Assembly: GCA_012516665.1 (NCBI GenBank)
Contig: JAAYWN010000095.1
Coordinates: 1-42,206 of the forward strand
Direction of reading: 5' to 3'
Source of the DNA: Erysipelotrichaceae bacterium
GTDB taxonomy: Bacteria; Bacillota_I; Bacilli_A; Erysipelotrichales; Erysipelotrichaceae
Length of the DNA: 42,206 nucleotides
Shown here in pieces: positions 22,322 to 29,998 of this stretch (within the stretch, counting starts at the first letter, position 1; each line of letters starts with the position of its first letter). The translations under genes were made by a program, and so were the position numbers. The notes under the pieces were generated by a model. That model was not told where the DNA came from and did no database searches. It saw nothing but the letters and a program-made list of their open reading frames with translations.

Positions 22322-22645
22322 TTAATAATTTTCAATTGTTTTTCTTTCTGCTTTCAGATTATGCTGCTTTTCAGCTCTTCTCTTCATCTCTGCTTCTACA
22401 TCTTCCAAAGTGATCCCTTTTTCAACCATTAATACGATCACATGATATGCCAGATCGTTGATCTCACCGACCAGATCTTCCTTAGATTGTGACAATGCAG
22501 CAATGATGACCTCTGAGCTTTCTTCTCCGACTTTCTTCAGGATCTTCTCCAATCCCTTATTGTAAAGATACGTCGTATAGCTTCCTTCTTCAGGATTCTT
22601 TTTTCTTTCCAATGCACTGGCGTACTGCTTTTCTAATTCATTCAT
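22322..22645 (-). CDS. hisE: Phosphoribosyl-ATP pyrophosphatase
   Basis: This enzyme hydrolyses PR-ATP to PR-AMP and pyrophosphate, step two of histidine synthesis. The MazG-like all-alpha fold shows [33 protein letters not shown] and [13 protein letters not shown], where the acidic residues bind Mg. ATG 22645 is chosen over the track start because GGAGAAG precedes it and it opens the conserved [15 protein letters not shown]. It overlaps the hisI stop by 8 bases. 107 residues, separate from hisI rather than fused. Last gene of the operon. Confidence 0.93.
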   Translation of the reverse strand: MNELEKQYASALERKKNPEEGSYTTYLYNKGLEKILKKVGEESSEVIIAALSQSKEDLVGEINDLAYHVIVLMVEKGITLEDVEAEMKRRAEKQHNLKAERKTIENY

Positions 22646-22967
22646 TCGTTTCTTCTCCTTCCAATGTGCGATAGAAGCAGCTGTAATGTCCTGTATGGCA
22701 GGCCGCTCCATCCTGCTTCACTTTGATCAGCAGAGTATCCTCATCACAATCGACTTTGATCGACAGTACATGCTGGTAATGACCGGATGTTTCTCCCTTG
22801 ACCCATAGTTCCCTGCGGCTGCGCGACCAATAGGTCGCATAGCCTGTCTCCTGTGTCCGGCACAGGCTTTCTTCATTCATATATGCAAGCATCAGTACCT
22901 GACCTTTTTCATCCTGCACGATGCATGGCACCAATCCATTTCCTTTGGCAAAATCAACTTTGATCAT
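22638..22967 (-). CDS. hisI: Phosphoribosyl-AMP cyclohydrolase
   Basis: This enzyme opens the adenine ring of PR-AMP, step three of histidine synthesis. The 109 residues include [32 protein letters not shown], the Mg-binding DCDEDTLL, and the zinc ligands in [11 protein letters not shown]. It overlaps hisF by 4 bases (ATGA). Confidence 0.95.
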   Translation of the reverse strand: MIKVDFAKGNGLVPCIVQDEKGQVLMLAYMNEESLCRTQETGYATYWSRSRRELWVKGETSGHYQHVLSIKVDCDEDTLLIKVKQDGAACHTGHYSCFYRTLEGEETNE

Positions 22968-23725
22968 AAACGCACCGGAATCCCTTTCTTATTAAGAAAT
23001 GATTTTACGTCTCCTACTGTCAGTTCATCATAATGAAATAATGAAGCTGCCAAAGCTGCATCGGCAGCATGCTTGGCAAATACTTCATAGAAATCCTCTA
23101 AAGATCCGCATCCGCCGGAAGCGATCACCGGGACATTGACCTCTTTCTTTACTGCCTGAAGAAAAGGGATATCATATCCTTTTTTTGTACCATCTGCATC
23201 CATCGAAGTAAGCAGGATCTCACCTGCTCCTTTTCTGACCCCATCTTTGATCCATGTCAGAGCATCGATGCCAGTGTCAATACGGCCGCCATTGATCACC
23301 GTATTCCATCCGCTGCGATCCGGTCTCATTCTGCCGTCGACTGCTAGGACAACACATTGATTGCCGAACTGTTCTGCGCACTCAGCAATCAGGTCCGGAT
23401 CATTGACAGCAGCACTGTTCAGAGAGCACTTATCGGCACCTGCCCGCAGAAGTTTTCGTACATCTTCAGCAGAACGGATCCCGCCGCCTACCGTAAAAGG
23501 AATAAAAATATGCCTAGCGATATCTTCGACTGCTTTGATCATTGTATTCCTGCCATCGCTGGTTGCTGTAATATCCAGAAAGACCAATTCATCCGCTCCC
23601 TGTGCTTCGTATTTTTCTGCAAGTTCAACAGGTTCTCCGACCTGCTTCAGACCGATGAAGTTGATGCCCTTTACGACTTTCCCATTTTTCACATCAAGAC
23701 AGGGAATAATTCTCTTTGTCAGCAT
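22964..23725 (-). CDS. hisF: Imidazole glycerol phosphate synthase, cyclase subunit
   Basis: HisF uses ammonia delivered by HisH to form imidazole glycerol phosphate and AICAR. The TIM barrel of 253 residues carries the two catalytic Asp residues in [14 protein letters not shown] and VLAVDGRM, plus the phosphate-binding loops [15 protein letters not shown] and [12 protein letters not shown]. It overlaps hisA by 7 bases; GGAAGGAG precedes its ATG. Confidence 0.96.
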   Translation of the reverse strand: MLTKRIIPCLDVKNGKVVKGINFIGLKQVGEPVELAEKYEAQGADELVFLDITATSDGRNTMIKAVEDIARHIFIPFTVGGGIRSAEDVRKLLRAGADKCSLNSAAVNDPDLIAECAEQFGNQCVVLAVDGRMRPDRSGWNTVINGGRIDTGIDALTWIKDGVRKGAGEILLTSMDADGTKKGYDIPFLQAVKKEVNVPVIASGGCGSLEDFYEVFAKHAADAALAASLFHYDELTVGDVKSFLNKKGIPVRL

Positions 23726-24444
23726 GTTTTCTCCTTCCCTGCTTCAATTGCCTGTTTCAGATCCAGTGTACCGGCATACATTGCTTTGCCGGTGATTGCC
23801 CCATACAGATCCAGAGCCGCAAGGTCTTGAATGTTCTTCAGATCGCGGATACCGCCGGAGGCGATGATCTGCATCGATACTGTCTTCTGAAGTTCTTTCA
23901 GCATGGCCAGATTCGGTCCCTGCAGTGTGCCGTCTTTAGAGATATCGGTAAAGATGACCGTACGGACGCCCATCTGCTCCAAATGCTTGGCAAAATCCAG
24001 ATAATACAGACTGCTCCGGCTGAGCCAGCCCTGGCCCATCGCAAAGCCATCCCGACAGTCCATGCCAACAGCAATATGGCTGCCATAATGTTCCAAGGCA
24101 TTCTTTAAAAGAGCTTCATCATTGATCGCAGCCGTTCCTAAGATCACCCGGTCCACGCCCTGATCCAAATAGTAAGAAATATCTTCCATGGTGCGGATCC
24201 CGCCGCCGACTTCCGCGGGAATGCCGATCTTCTGTACCGTCTCGATGATAATTTCGGCATTTTCTTTGCGTCCGCTTTTCGCTCCGTCGAGATCTACCAT
24301 GTGAAGGCAGTCAGCACCTTCCTCCGCAAACTTCTGAGCTGTATCCAGGACGGAATCTGCGACCGTTTCTTTCTTGGCATAATCTCCCTGATACAGGCGC
24401 ACTGGCCTGCCTTGAATAATATCAATTGCCGGAAGTATGATCAT
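23719..24444 (-). CDS. hisA: ProFAR isomerase
   Basis: This enzyme performs the Amadori rearrangement of ProFAR to PRFAR. It is a TIM barrel homologous to His[21 protein letters not shown] with the first catalytic Asp, [26 protein letters not shown] with the second, and [12 protein letters not shown]. At 241 residues it has the family length. It overlaps hisH (ATGA) and hisF. Confidence 0.96.
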   Translation of the reverse strand: MIILPAIDIIQGRPVRLYQGDYAKKETVADSVLDTAQKFAEEGADCLHMVDLDGAKSGRKENAEIIIETVQKIGIPAEVGGGIRTMEDISYYLDQGVDRVILGTAAINDEALLKNALEHYGSHIAVGMDCRDGFAMGQGWLSRSSLYYLDFAKHLEQMGVRTVIFTDISKDGTLQGPNLAMLKELQKTVSMQIIASGGIRDLKNIQDLAALDLYGAITGKAMYAGTLDLKQAIEAGKEKTC

Positions 24445-25049
24445 TGGAATTCCTCCGCAAAATACTTTAAGATGCGCAAGCCGTCCCGGCCGCTCTTTTC
24501 CGGATGGAACTGTGTCCCCATGACATGCTTCTGCTGCACGATGCCTGCTACTCTGACATTGCCATACATTGAGTATGCAAGCAGGTCCTCATCATGTGCT
24601 TTGGCATAATAGGAATGCACATAGTATACATAAGTCTTCTCCGGCAGTTCTTTTGCCAGAGCAGAGCCATGGTTCCATATCAGATCATTCCAGCCGATCT
24701 CAGGGATCGGTACAGACGGATCATCGATCATCACGACGTTTCCCTTCAGAAGACCAAGTCCCTTTGTCGTTCCTTTTTCTTCGCTTTCTTCAAACAGCAT
24801 CTGCATGCCCAGACATATGCCAAGCAATGGCTTTGCCTGAGATACCTGATCAAGAATGAAAGCATCCAGATGCCTCTGCTGCAGATTTGCCATGCAGTCG
24901 CCGAACGCACCGACGCCCGGCAGGATCAGCCGATCACAGTCCTTCAGGATCTGCGGATCGCTGGAAATGCAGCTTTCCTGCTTGATCTTATATAGGGCAT
25001 TGGATACGCTGGCAAGATTTCCCATTCCGTAATCAATGATGCCGATCAT
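24441..25049 (-). CDS. hisH: Imidazole glycerol phosphate synthase, glutaminase subunit
   Basis: A class I glutamine amidotransferase that supplies ammonia to HisF. The catalytic triad is visible: nucleophile Cys in LLGICLGMQMLFEES, and His and Glu in GTQFHPEKSG. The N-terminus IGIIDYGMGNLASV and LILPGVGAFGDCM are typical. 202 residues. It overlaps hisA and hisB by 4 bases each. Confidence 0.96.
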   Translation of the reverse strand: MIGIIDYGMGNLASVSNALYKIKQESCISSDPQILKDCDRLILPGVGAFGDCMANLQQRHLDAFILDQVSQAKPLLGICLGMQMLFEESEEKGTTKGLGLLKGNVVMIDDPSVPIPEIGWNDLIWNHGSALAKELPEKTYVYYVHSYYAKAHDEDLLAYSMYGNVRVAGIVQQKHVMGTQFHPEKSGRDGLRILKYFAEEFQ

Positions 25050-25627
25050 TCCAGATATCCTTTTGTTGTCGGCAGTTCATTTCCAATGATCTTCACAGCT
25101 TCTGCCAATGCATGTCCGAAGGCTTTAAAGACAGCTTCTGCTTTATGATGATCATTTTCACCATAGAGCAGATTGATATGCAGCGTGATGCCGCTGTTCA
25201 CCGCAAAGGCACGGAAGAACTCCTCAATCATTTCTGTCGACAGCATCCCCAATTGTTCACGGGTGAACTTCACATTGAAAACAAGATACGGACGTCCGCT
25301 GATATCCAAAGATACGCTGGCCAGTGCTTCATCCATCGGCAGCGTAAAGCTTCCATAGCGGGCAATGCCGATGCGATCGCCAAGTGCTTCTTTGACCGCC
25401 GTGCCCAATGCAATGCCGCAGTCCTCTACGGTATGATGATCATCTACATCCAAGTCGCCTTTGGCTTTTAGCGTAAGATCAAGTCTGCCATGAAAAGCCA
25501 TCAGTTCCAGCATGTGATCCAGGAACCCAATACCGGTATCGATATCTGTCTTTCCATTGCCGTCCAGGTCCAATGAAACATGGATCTTTGTTTCCTTTGT
25601 TTCCCGATCGATCTCTGCCGTCCTCAT
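25046..25627 (-). CDS. hisB: Imidazoleglycerol-phosphate dehydratase
   Basis: This Mn-dependent enzyme dehydrates imidazole glycerol phosphate. The duplicated metal motifs are GFLDHMLELMAFHG, DDHHTVEDCGIALG, and near the C-terminus GENDHHKAEAVFKAFG. ATG 25627 is chosen: it overlaps the hisC stop as ATGA and follows GAGGAGG, whereas the track start 12 codons upstream lies within hisC. From this start it has 193 residues. It is monofunctional, without the phosphatase domain of enteric HisB. Confidence 0.95.
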   Translation of the reverse strand: MRTAEIDRETKETKIHVSLDLDGNGKTDIDTGIGFLDHMLELMAFHGRLDLTLKAKGDLDVDDHHTVEDCGIALGTAVKEALGDRIGIARYGSFTLPMDEALASVSLDISGRPYLVFNVKFTREQLGMLSTEMIEEFFRAFAVNSGITLHINLLYGENDHHKAEAVFKAFGHALAEAVKIIGNELPTTKGYLE

Positions 25628-26661
25628 GCGAATTCCTCCTCGTACTTCTTCAGTACCTGCCATACTTTTTCATTCTCTTCGGCATTGCCAATGGTAATGC
25701 GGAAGGTATTCTTTCCCTGATAATTGCGGATCACGATATTTTCTTTGGCAAACATTGCCAGCAGTTCTTCTTTATGATCGCAGCATCCATGCAGGAAATT
25801 TGCCTGACTTGGATAGAACTGGATCGATCTGAGCTTCTTCACTCTTGCATACATCTCATTGCGCCGATCCTTTGTTTCAGCGATCCGCTTCTGGATCTGA
25901 TCGGCATGGCTCAGCACGATCGTCCCAATCTTCATAGAGATACTGTTCAGTGCATAAGGAACAGAAGAAGGAATGATCTGTGCCATATTCTTAACCGAAG
26001 AAATCAGAAAGCCAAGTCTGACACCGGCAAGACCATATGCCTTTGACAGTGTTCTTGTTACATACAGATTATCATAATCTGCTAACAGTGTGAGTGCACT
26101 TGTTTCATCTGAGAACTCAAAATATGCTTCATCGATGACCACCGGTACCGGGGCAAATCCAGCGATGATCTTTCTGATCTGTTCAATACTGAGGCAGTTT
26201 CCCGTTGGATTGTTCGGATTGGAGAACATGACCAGAGATACTTTCTTCTCTCTGCCATGCTGGATAAAGCTTTCAATATCCAAAGACCCATCATAAGGGA
26301 GTGCATATTTTTCGACATCTGCTTCATAGGATGAAGCGTAGTATTCATACATAGAAAAATCAGGATCATATGTATACAGTGATTTTCCTTTGCCCAAGAA
26401 CATGCCGATCAATAGACCAAGCATCTGATCGGAACCATTGCCAGCTAAGACCTGTTCTGTCTGCAGTCCCATCGCTTTGGCATATGCCTTGCGCAGTTCT
26501 ATCTGCGCGGTATCCGGATAGCGGTTGAAAGCAGTATTTTCAACGGCATGCAAGATCTCCTGGATAATATCCTGCGGCAGGTTCTCTGAGCTTTCATTTG
26601 CATTCAGAAGAATGCCGCTCTGTTTCTGCCCGCTGTATGCCTCAATTTTCTTTGCCATCAT
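25624..26661 (-). CDS. hisC: Histidinol-phosphate aminotransferase
   Basis: A PLP-dependent fold type I aminotransferase that makes histidinol phosphate. Motifs: LNANESSENLP at the N-terminus, AGNGSDQMLGLLI, SNPNNPTGNCL, VIDEAYFEF, the PLP Lys in TRTLSKAYGLAGVRLG, and a C-terminal Arg region. In Bacillus the HisC enzyme also transaminates phenylpyruvate and 4-hydroxyphenylpyruvate, so this gene could supply the aromatic aminotransferase missing from the aro operon. Two ATG codons stand in a row at 26661 and 26658; GAGG lies just upstream. It overlaps hisD by about 20 bases. Confidence 0.95.
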   Translation of the reverse strand: MMAKKIEAYSGQKQSGILLNANESSENLPQDIIQEILHAVENTAFNRYPDTAQIELRKAYAKAMGLQTEQVLAGNGSDQMLGLLIGMFLGKGKSLYTYDPDFSMYEYYASSYEADVEKYALPYDGSLDIESFIQHGREKKVSLVMFSNPNNPTGNCLSIEQIRKIIAGFAPVPVVIDEAYFEFSDETSALTLLADYDNLYVTRTLSKAYGLAGVRLGFLISSVKNMAQIIPSSVPYALNSISMKIGTIVLSHADQIQKRIAETKDRRNEMYARVKKLRSIQFYPSQANFLHGCCDHKEELLAMFAKENIVIRNYQGKNTFRITIGNAEENEKVWQVLKKYEEEFA

Positions 26662-27937
26662 CCATCCTCACAAGCACTGCCTGCGCATGCCCCTGCAGTC
26701 CTTCCTGCTTTGCCATAGAGACAATATATTTTCCATATGCATTCACTGCTTCTTTGGTATAGTGCATGAAATAAGATTTCTTAACAAAGGCATCTACCCC
26801 AAGAGCACTGGAGAAACGTGCCGTTCCGCTGGTCGGTAGAACATGATTCGTACCGCCGAAATAATCGCCGATCGACTCGCATGTATAATATCCCAGGAAG
26901 ATCGATCCGGCATTGACTGCTTCGCCTAAATAATTCATCGCATCTTTGACACACAGCTCTAAGTGCTCTGGGGCAATCGCATTGGCAAAAGCAATGCATT
27001 CTGATATCGAAGCGCAGACGATCGCTTTGCCATAGTTCTGCAGGGACTGTTCAACGATCTCTCTCTTCGGCAGAAGAGCAGACTGTCTCTTGAGCTCCTG
27101 ATCGACTTTATCCAAGACACTGCGGGAATCGGTCAGCAGGATAGCGGAGGCCAATGGATCATGTTCTGCCTGTGACAGCAGATCGGCAGCGACATAGCAG
27201 GGATCTGCGTCTTCATCCGCAATTACCAAGATCTCCGAAGGACCGGCGATCATATCAATATCAACTTTTCCGTAAACAAGCTTCTTCGCGGCGGCTACGT
27301 ATATATTGCCTGGACCGACGATCTTATCTACTGCCGGAATCGATTCTGTGCCATATGCCAAAGCACCGATGGCCTGCGCCCCGCCGACTTTGTAGATCTC
27401 TGTCACGCCTGCCAAGCGTGCCGCAAAAGCAATATTCGGATTGATCCCGCCTTCTTTGTTCGGCGGGGTGACCATAACGATCCGCTTGACCCCTGCTGCA
27501 TGAGCTGGGATCGCATTCATCAGTACAGAAGAAGGATACTGTGCGCGACCGCCCGGCACATAGATGCCTACCGAAGCTAACGGCAGCACTCTCTGTCCTA
27601 AGTAGATGCCCATTTCTTTTTCCTGAAGATAGGAATTCTGCACCTGCGCTTCATGGAACGTACGGATATTCGCCGCAGCTCTTCTCATAGATTCCATAAA
27701 GAAAGGATCGCATTTCTTTTCTGCTTCATCGATCTCATCTTCACTGACCCGAAAGTCTTTCAGATCGACACCGTCAAATTTTTTCGTGAATTCAATGAGC
27801 GCCGCATCTTTCTCTTCTCTTACACGATGCAGAATATCTGACACTTTCATCAATACATCCGCATTGATCTCCTGGGTACGGGAATCCAAATACTCTCTCA
27901 GCTGCTTCTGATCTTCTTTTTTTATTTCTTTCAGCAT
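26642..27937 (-). CDS. hisD: Histidinol dehydrogenase
   Basis: This zinc enzyme performs the last two oxidations from histidinol to histidine. The 431 residues include VGIYVPGGRAQYPSSVLMNAIPA, VGGAQAIGALAYGTESIP, DKIVGPGNIYVAAAKK, MIAGPSEILVIAD, QAEHDPLASAIL with zinc ligands, APEHLEL with catalytic Glu-His, and GTNHVLPTSGTARF. The family length is matched. It lies 3 bases after hisG. Confidence 0.97.
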   Translation of the reverse strand: MLKEIKKEDQKQLREYLDSRTQEINADVLMKVSDILHRVREEKDAALIEFTKKFDGVDLKDFRVSEDEIDEAEKKCDPFFMESMRRAAANIRTFHEAQVQNSYLQEKEMGIYLGQRVLPLASVGIYVPGGRAQYPSSVLMNAIPAHAAGVKRIVMVTPPNKEGGINPNIAFAARLAGVTEIYKVGGAQAIGALAYGTESIPAVDKIVGPGNIYVAAAKKLVYGKVDIDMIAGPSEILVIADEDADPCYVAADLLSQAEHDPLASAILLTDSRSVLDKVDQELKRQSALLPKREIVEQSLQNYGKAIVCASISECIAFANAIAPEHLELCVKDAMNYLGEAVNAGSIFLGYYTCESIGDYFGGTNHVLPTSGTARFSSALGVDAFVKKSYFMHYTKEAVNAYGKYIVSMAKQEGLQGHAQAVLVRMDDGKEN

Positions 27938-27940
27938 ATT

Positions 27941-28567
27941 TTATTTCTCACTTTCTCTGAGATCATGCAGAAATGCACTGACCTCATCTTTCTTTAATTT
28001 GAAGCTGACTTTATTTACAATGGCCCGGGCACTGATCCGGCATACTGTATCAAATACAGTCAGCCCATTTTCTCTCAAGGTCGTTCCTGTTTCCATGATA
28101 TCGACAATGCCATCGCACAGGCCCAGTACCGGTCCCAATTCTACTGAGCCATCGATCTTGATGATCTCCGGTTCCATTCCTTTGGCATGGAAATACGAAG
28201 CGGTCACATTGGGATACTTGGTGCCGATCTTGATATGTCCCACCTTTTCCAAAGGATTGTTCCCTGGCAATCCAGCTAAGATGAACTGACAGACCCCTGT
28301 ATTCATATCCAGCAGTTCATAATAATCTTTGCCGCCCTCCATCAAGGTATCTTTTCCAACAATGCCAATATCCGCTACACCATGTTCAACATACGTGATG
28401 ACATCATTCGGTTTTGCCAGAAAATACTGAATATCTTTTTTGGTATCCGGAAAGATCAAGGCTCTTCCTTTATTTTTGAGCCGTTCCACGCCATAGCCGC
28501 TTTTTTCCAGCATCGCTACGGTCTTCTCTTCCAGTCTTCCTTTTGTCAAAGCTATTGATAAGCTCAT
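27941..28567 (-). CDS. hisG: ATP phosphoribosyltransferase, short catalytic subunit
   Basis: This enzyme condenses ATP with PRPP, the first step of histidine synthesis. It is the short form (208 residues) lacking the C-terminal His-binding domain and therefore needs HisZ, encoded directly upstream. Motifs: IALTKGRLEEKTVAML, ADIGIVGKDTLMEGGKDYYEL, and the PRPP loop DIMETGTTLRENGL. It overlaps hisZ by 4 bases (ATGA). Confidence 0.96.
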   Translation of the reverse strand: MSLSIALTKGRLEEKTVAMLEKSGYGVERLKNKGRALIFPDTKKDIQYFLAKPNDVITYVEHGVADIGIVGKDTLMEGGKDYYELLDMNTGVCQFILAGLPGNNPLEKVGHIKIGTKYPNVTASYFHAKGMEPEIIKIDGSVELGPVLGLCDGIVDIMETGTTLRENGLTVFDTVCRISARAIVNKVSFKLKKDEVSAFLHDLRESEK

Positions 28568-29658
28568 ACTTTTCCCTCCTGAACTCTTTCCACCAGTTCC
28601 ACAGCACCTTTAACGCGCATCTGCTTTGCTTTCTTTAAGGCTTCTGCTTCTTTTCCTCTTTCATAATAGAGCTTCGCAATATTTATCTTCTCTTCCGGCA
28701 GAATATCGATCAAGGAATCCAGCTTTACGGAGAAACCGCAGGCAGGAAGATCGCGCCCGAACTTTTTCAGCAGTGAATCATAGCGGCCTCCGCTCAGTAC
28801 CGATGTTCCGACATGGCCGACATATCCTTCAAAAATGATGCCGGTATAATAATCCAGATGCGGCACTTTGCCGAAATCAAAGCGGATCTGCGATCCGTAG
28901 CCAAGCGACTGCAGGTCAGTATACAGATCTTTCAGCGTTTTCACTTCCTCCTTCAGGGAAGATGTAAAGCTGATCTGCTCTGCCTGGAGCAGTGCTTCCT
29001 GTCCGCCGCCAAGCATTGGCAGCTTCAGAAAAAAGTTCCGTGATTTTTCATCCAATGAAAGCGTCATTAAATATTCCTGCAGTTCTACCATAGATTTGCG
29101 GTCGATCAGCTGGGCCAGTCTTCTGTCTGCCTCTTCTGACAATTGTGTCGCATTGCAGGCATTGCGGAAGAATTCACTGTTGCCGATCTCAAGGACATAT
29201 TCTTTGGCGCCGATGGCCTGCATCGTGTCCAATGCCGTGCAAAGGACCTCAAGATCCGAACGGCTGTCGCATCCGATCAGTTCAATGCCGCAGTCCGTCA
29301 CTTCATTTCGCTGTCCAGCAAAAGTATGGCGCACTTTGAATACATCTGAACAATAGCGGAAACGGAAAGGAGGCATTGCATTGCTGAACTTAGAGGCACA
29401 CATCCTGGCAATCGGGACGGTCATATCTGCCCGCAGGACCAGTGTCCTTCCTTCCTGATCAAAGAACTTATACATTTCTTCATCCGCCATATCTCCATAG
29501 CCATTGGCATATGTTTCAAGATATTCAACTGCCGGTGTTTCCAAAGAACGATATCCATACGATGCAAATACTTTTTCGATCCTCGTTTTTAAAGCTTCCT
29601 TTTTCTCACATTCTTCACTGATCAAGTCTCTCATTCCCTGCGGCATTCTGATCTGATT
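28564..29658 (-). CDS. hisZ: ATP phosphoribosyltransferase regulatory subunit
   Basis: A catalytically inactive histidyl-tRNA synthetase homologue that forms a hetero-octamer with short HisG and confers histidine inhibition. The class II synthetase-like fold shows PQGMRDLISEECEKKE, RADMTVPIARM (motif 2-like) and GGRYDSLLKKFG (near motif 3). It lacks the C-terminal anticodon-binding domain of HisRS. ATG 29658, after GGAAGGAG, is used rather than the track start inside the leader terminator; this gives 364 residues. First gene of the operon, directly after the T-box. Confidence 0.93.
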   Translation of the reverse strand, partial: NQIRMPQGMRDLISEECEKKEALKTRIEKVFASYGYRSLETPAVEYLETYANGYGDMADEEMYKFFDQEGRTLVLRADMTVPIARMCASKFSNAMPPFRFRYCSDVFKVRHTFAGQRNEVTDCGIELIGCDSRSDLEVLCTALDTMQAIGAKEYVLEIGNSEFFRNACNATQLSEEADRRLAQLIDRKSMVELQEYLMTLSLDEKSRNFFLKLPMLGGGQEALLQAEQISFTSSLKEEVKTLKDLYTDLQSLGYGSQIRFDFGKVPHLDYYTGIIFEGYVGHVGTSVLSGGRYDSLLKKFGRDLPACGFSVKLDSLIDILPEEKINIAKLYYERGKEAEALKKAKQMRVKGAVELVERVQEGKV

Positions 29659-29684
29659 CATAGTTTTCTCCTTCCAGCAATAAA

Positions 29685-29942
29685 CAAAAAGGCGCCCCAT
29701 ATCGGGACGTCCTGTTATGACGTGATTCCACCTGATTTCACTGAAGCCTCACGGTCTTCAGTCTCATTGAGTACCAACATACTCTTGTGCTGTAACGGGC
29801 ACCGCCGTTTCACCTTACTGTGTTCAGATGAACTGCTCCGGGATGTGTTTTCACTGTACCTTCTGCCCTTCCTTCTCATCAAACGGAAGTTCTCTTTGTC
29901 AGCACGATCCAGCTACTTTTTCCCATCAGCGCTTTATTGATG
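29685..29942 (-). ncRNA. T-box leader of the his operon (specifier CAC, His)
   Basis: The untranslated leader holds the T-box sequence AGGTGGAATCACGTC (29719-29733), a variant of the conserved AGGGTGGNACCGCG. It is followed by the terminator GGACGTCCCG-ATAT-GGGGCGCC with five T (29685-29712). The ACGTC of the T-box can pair with GACGT of the terminator arm, forming the antiterminator. At the 5' end a GGGA/TCCC stem encloses an internal loop with AGTA on one side (29914-29917) and AAACACA on the other. CAC (29845-29847) is followed by a purine, as specifier codons usually are, and fits tRNA-His. Four more hairpins lie between. The 29659-29998 gap contains nothing else but the promoter. Confidence 0.85.
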
Positions 29943-29947
29943 GTTCC

Positions 29948-29975
29948 ATCATAGCATTCCAGATCGACTAGTCAA
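29948..29975 (-). promoter_or_regulatory. Promoter of the his operon
   Basis: On the minus strand TTGACT (29970-29975), 16 bases, TATGAT (29948-29953), placing the transcription start at about 29941, just before the T-box stem I. Confidence 0.7.
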
Positions 29976-29998
29976 GAGAAAATGATACTATTTTCATT

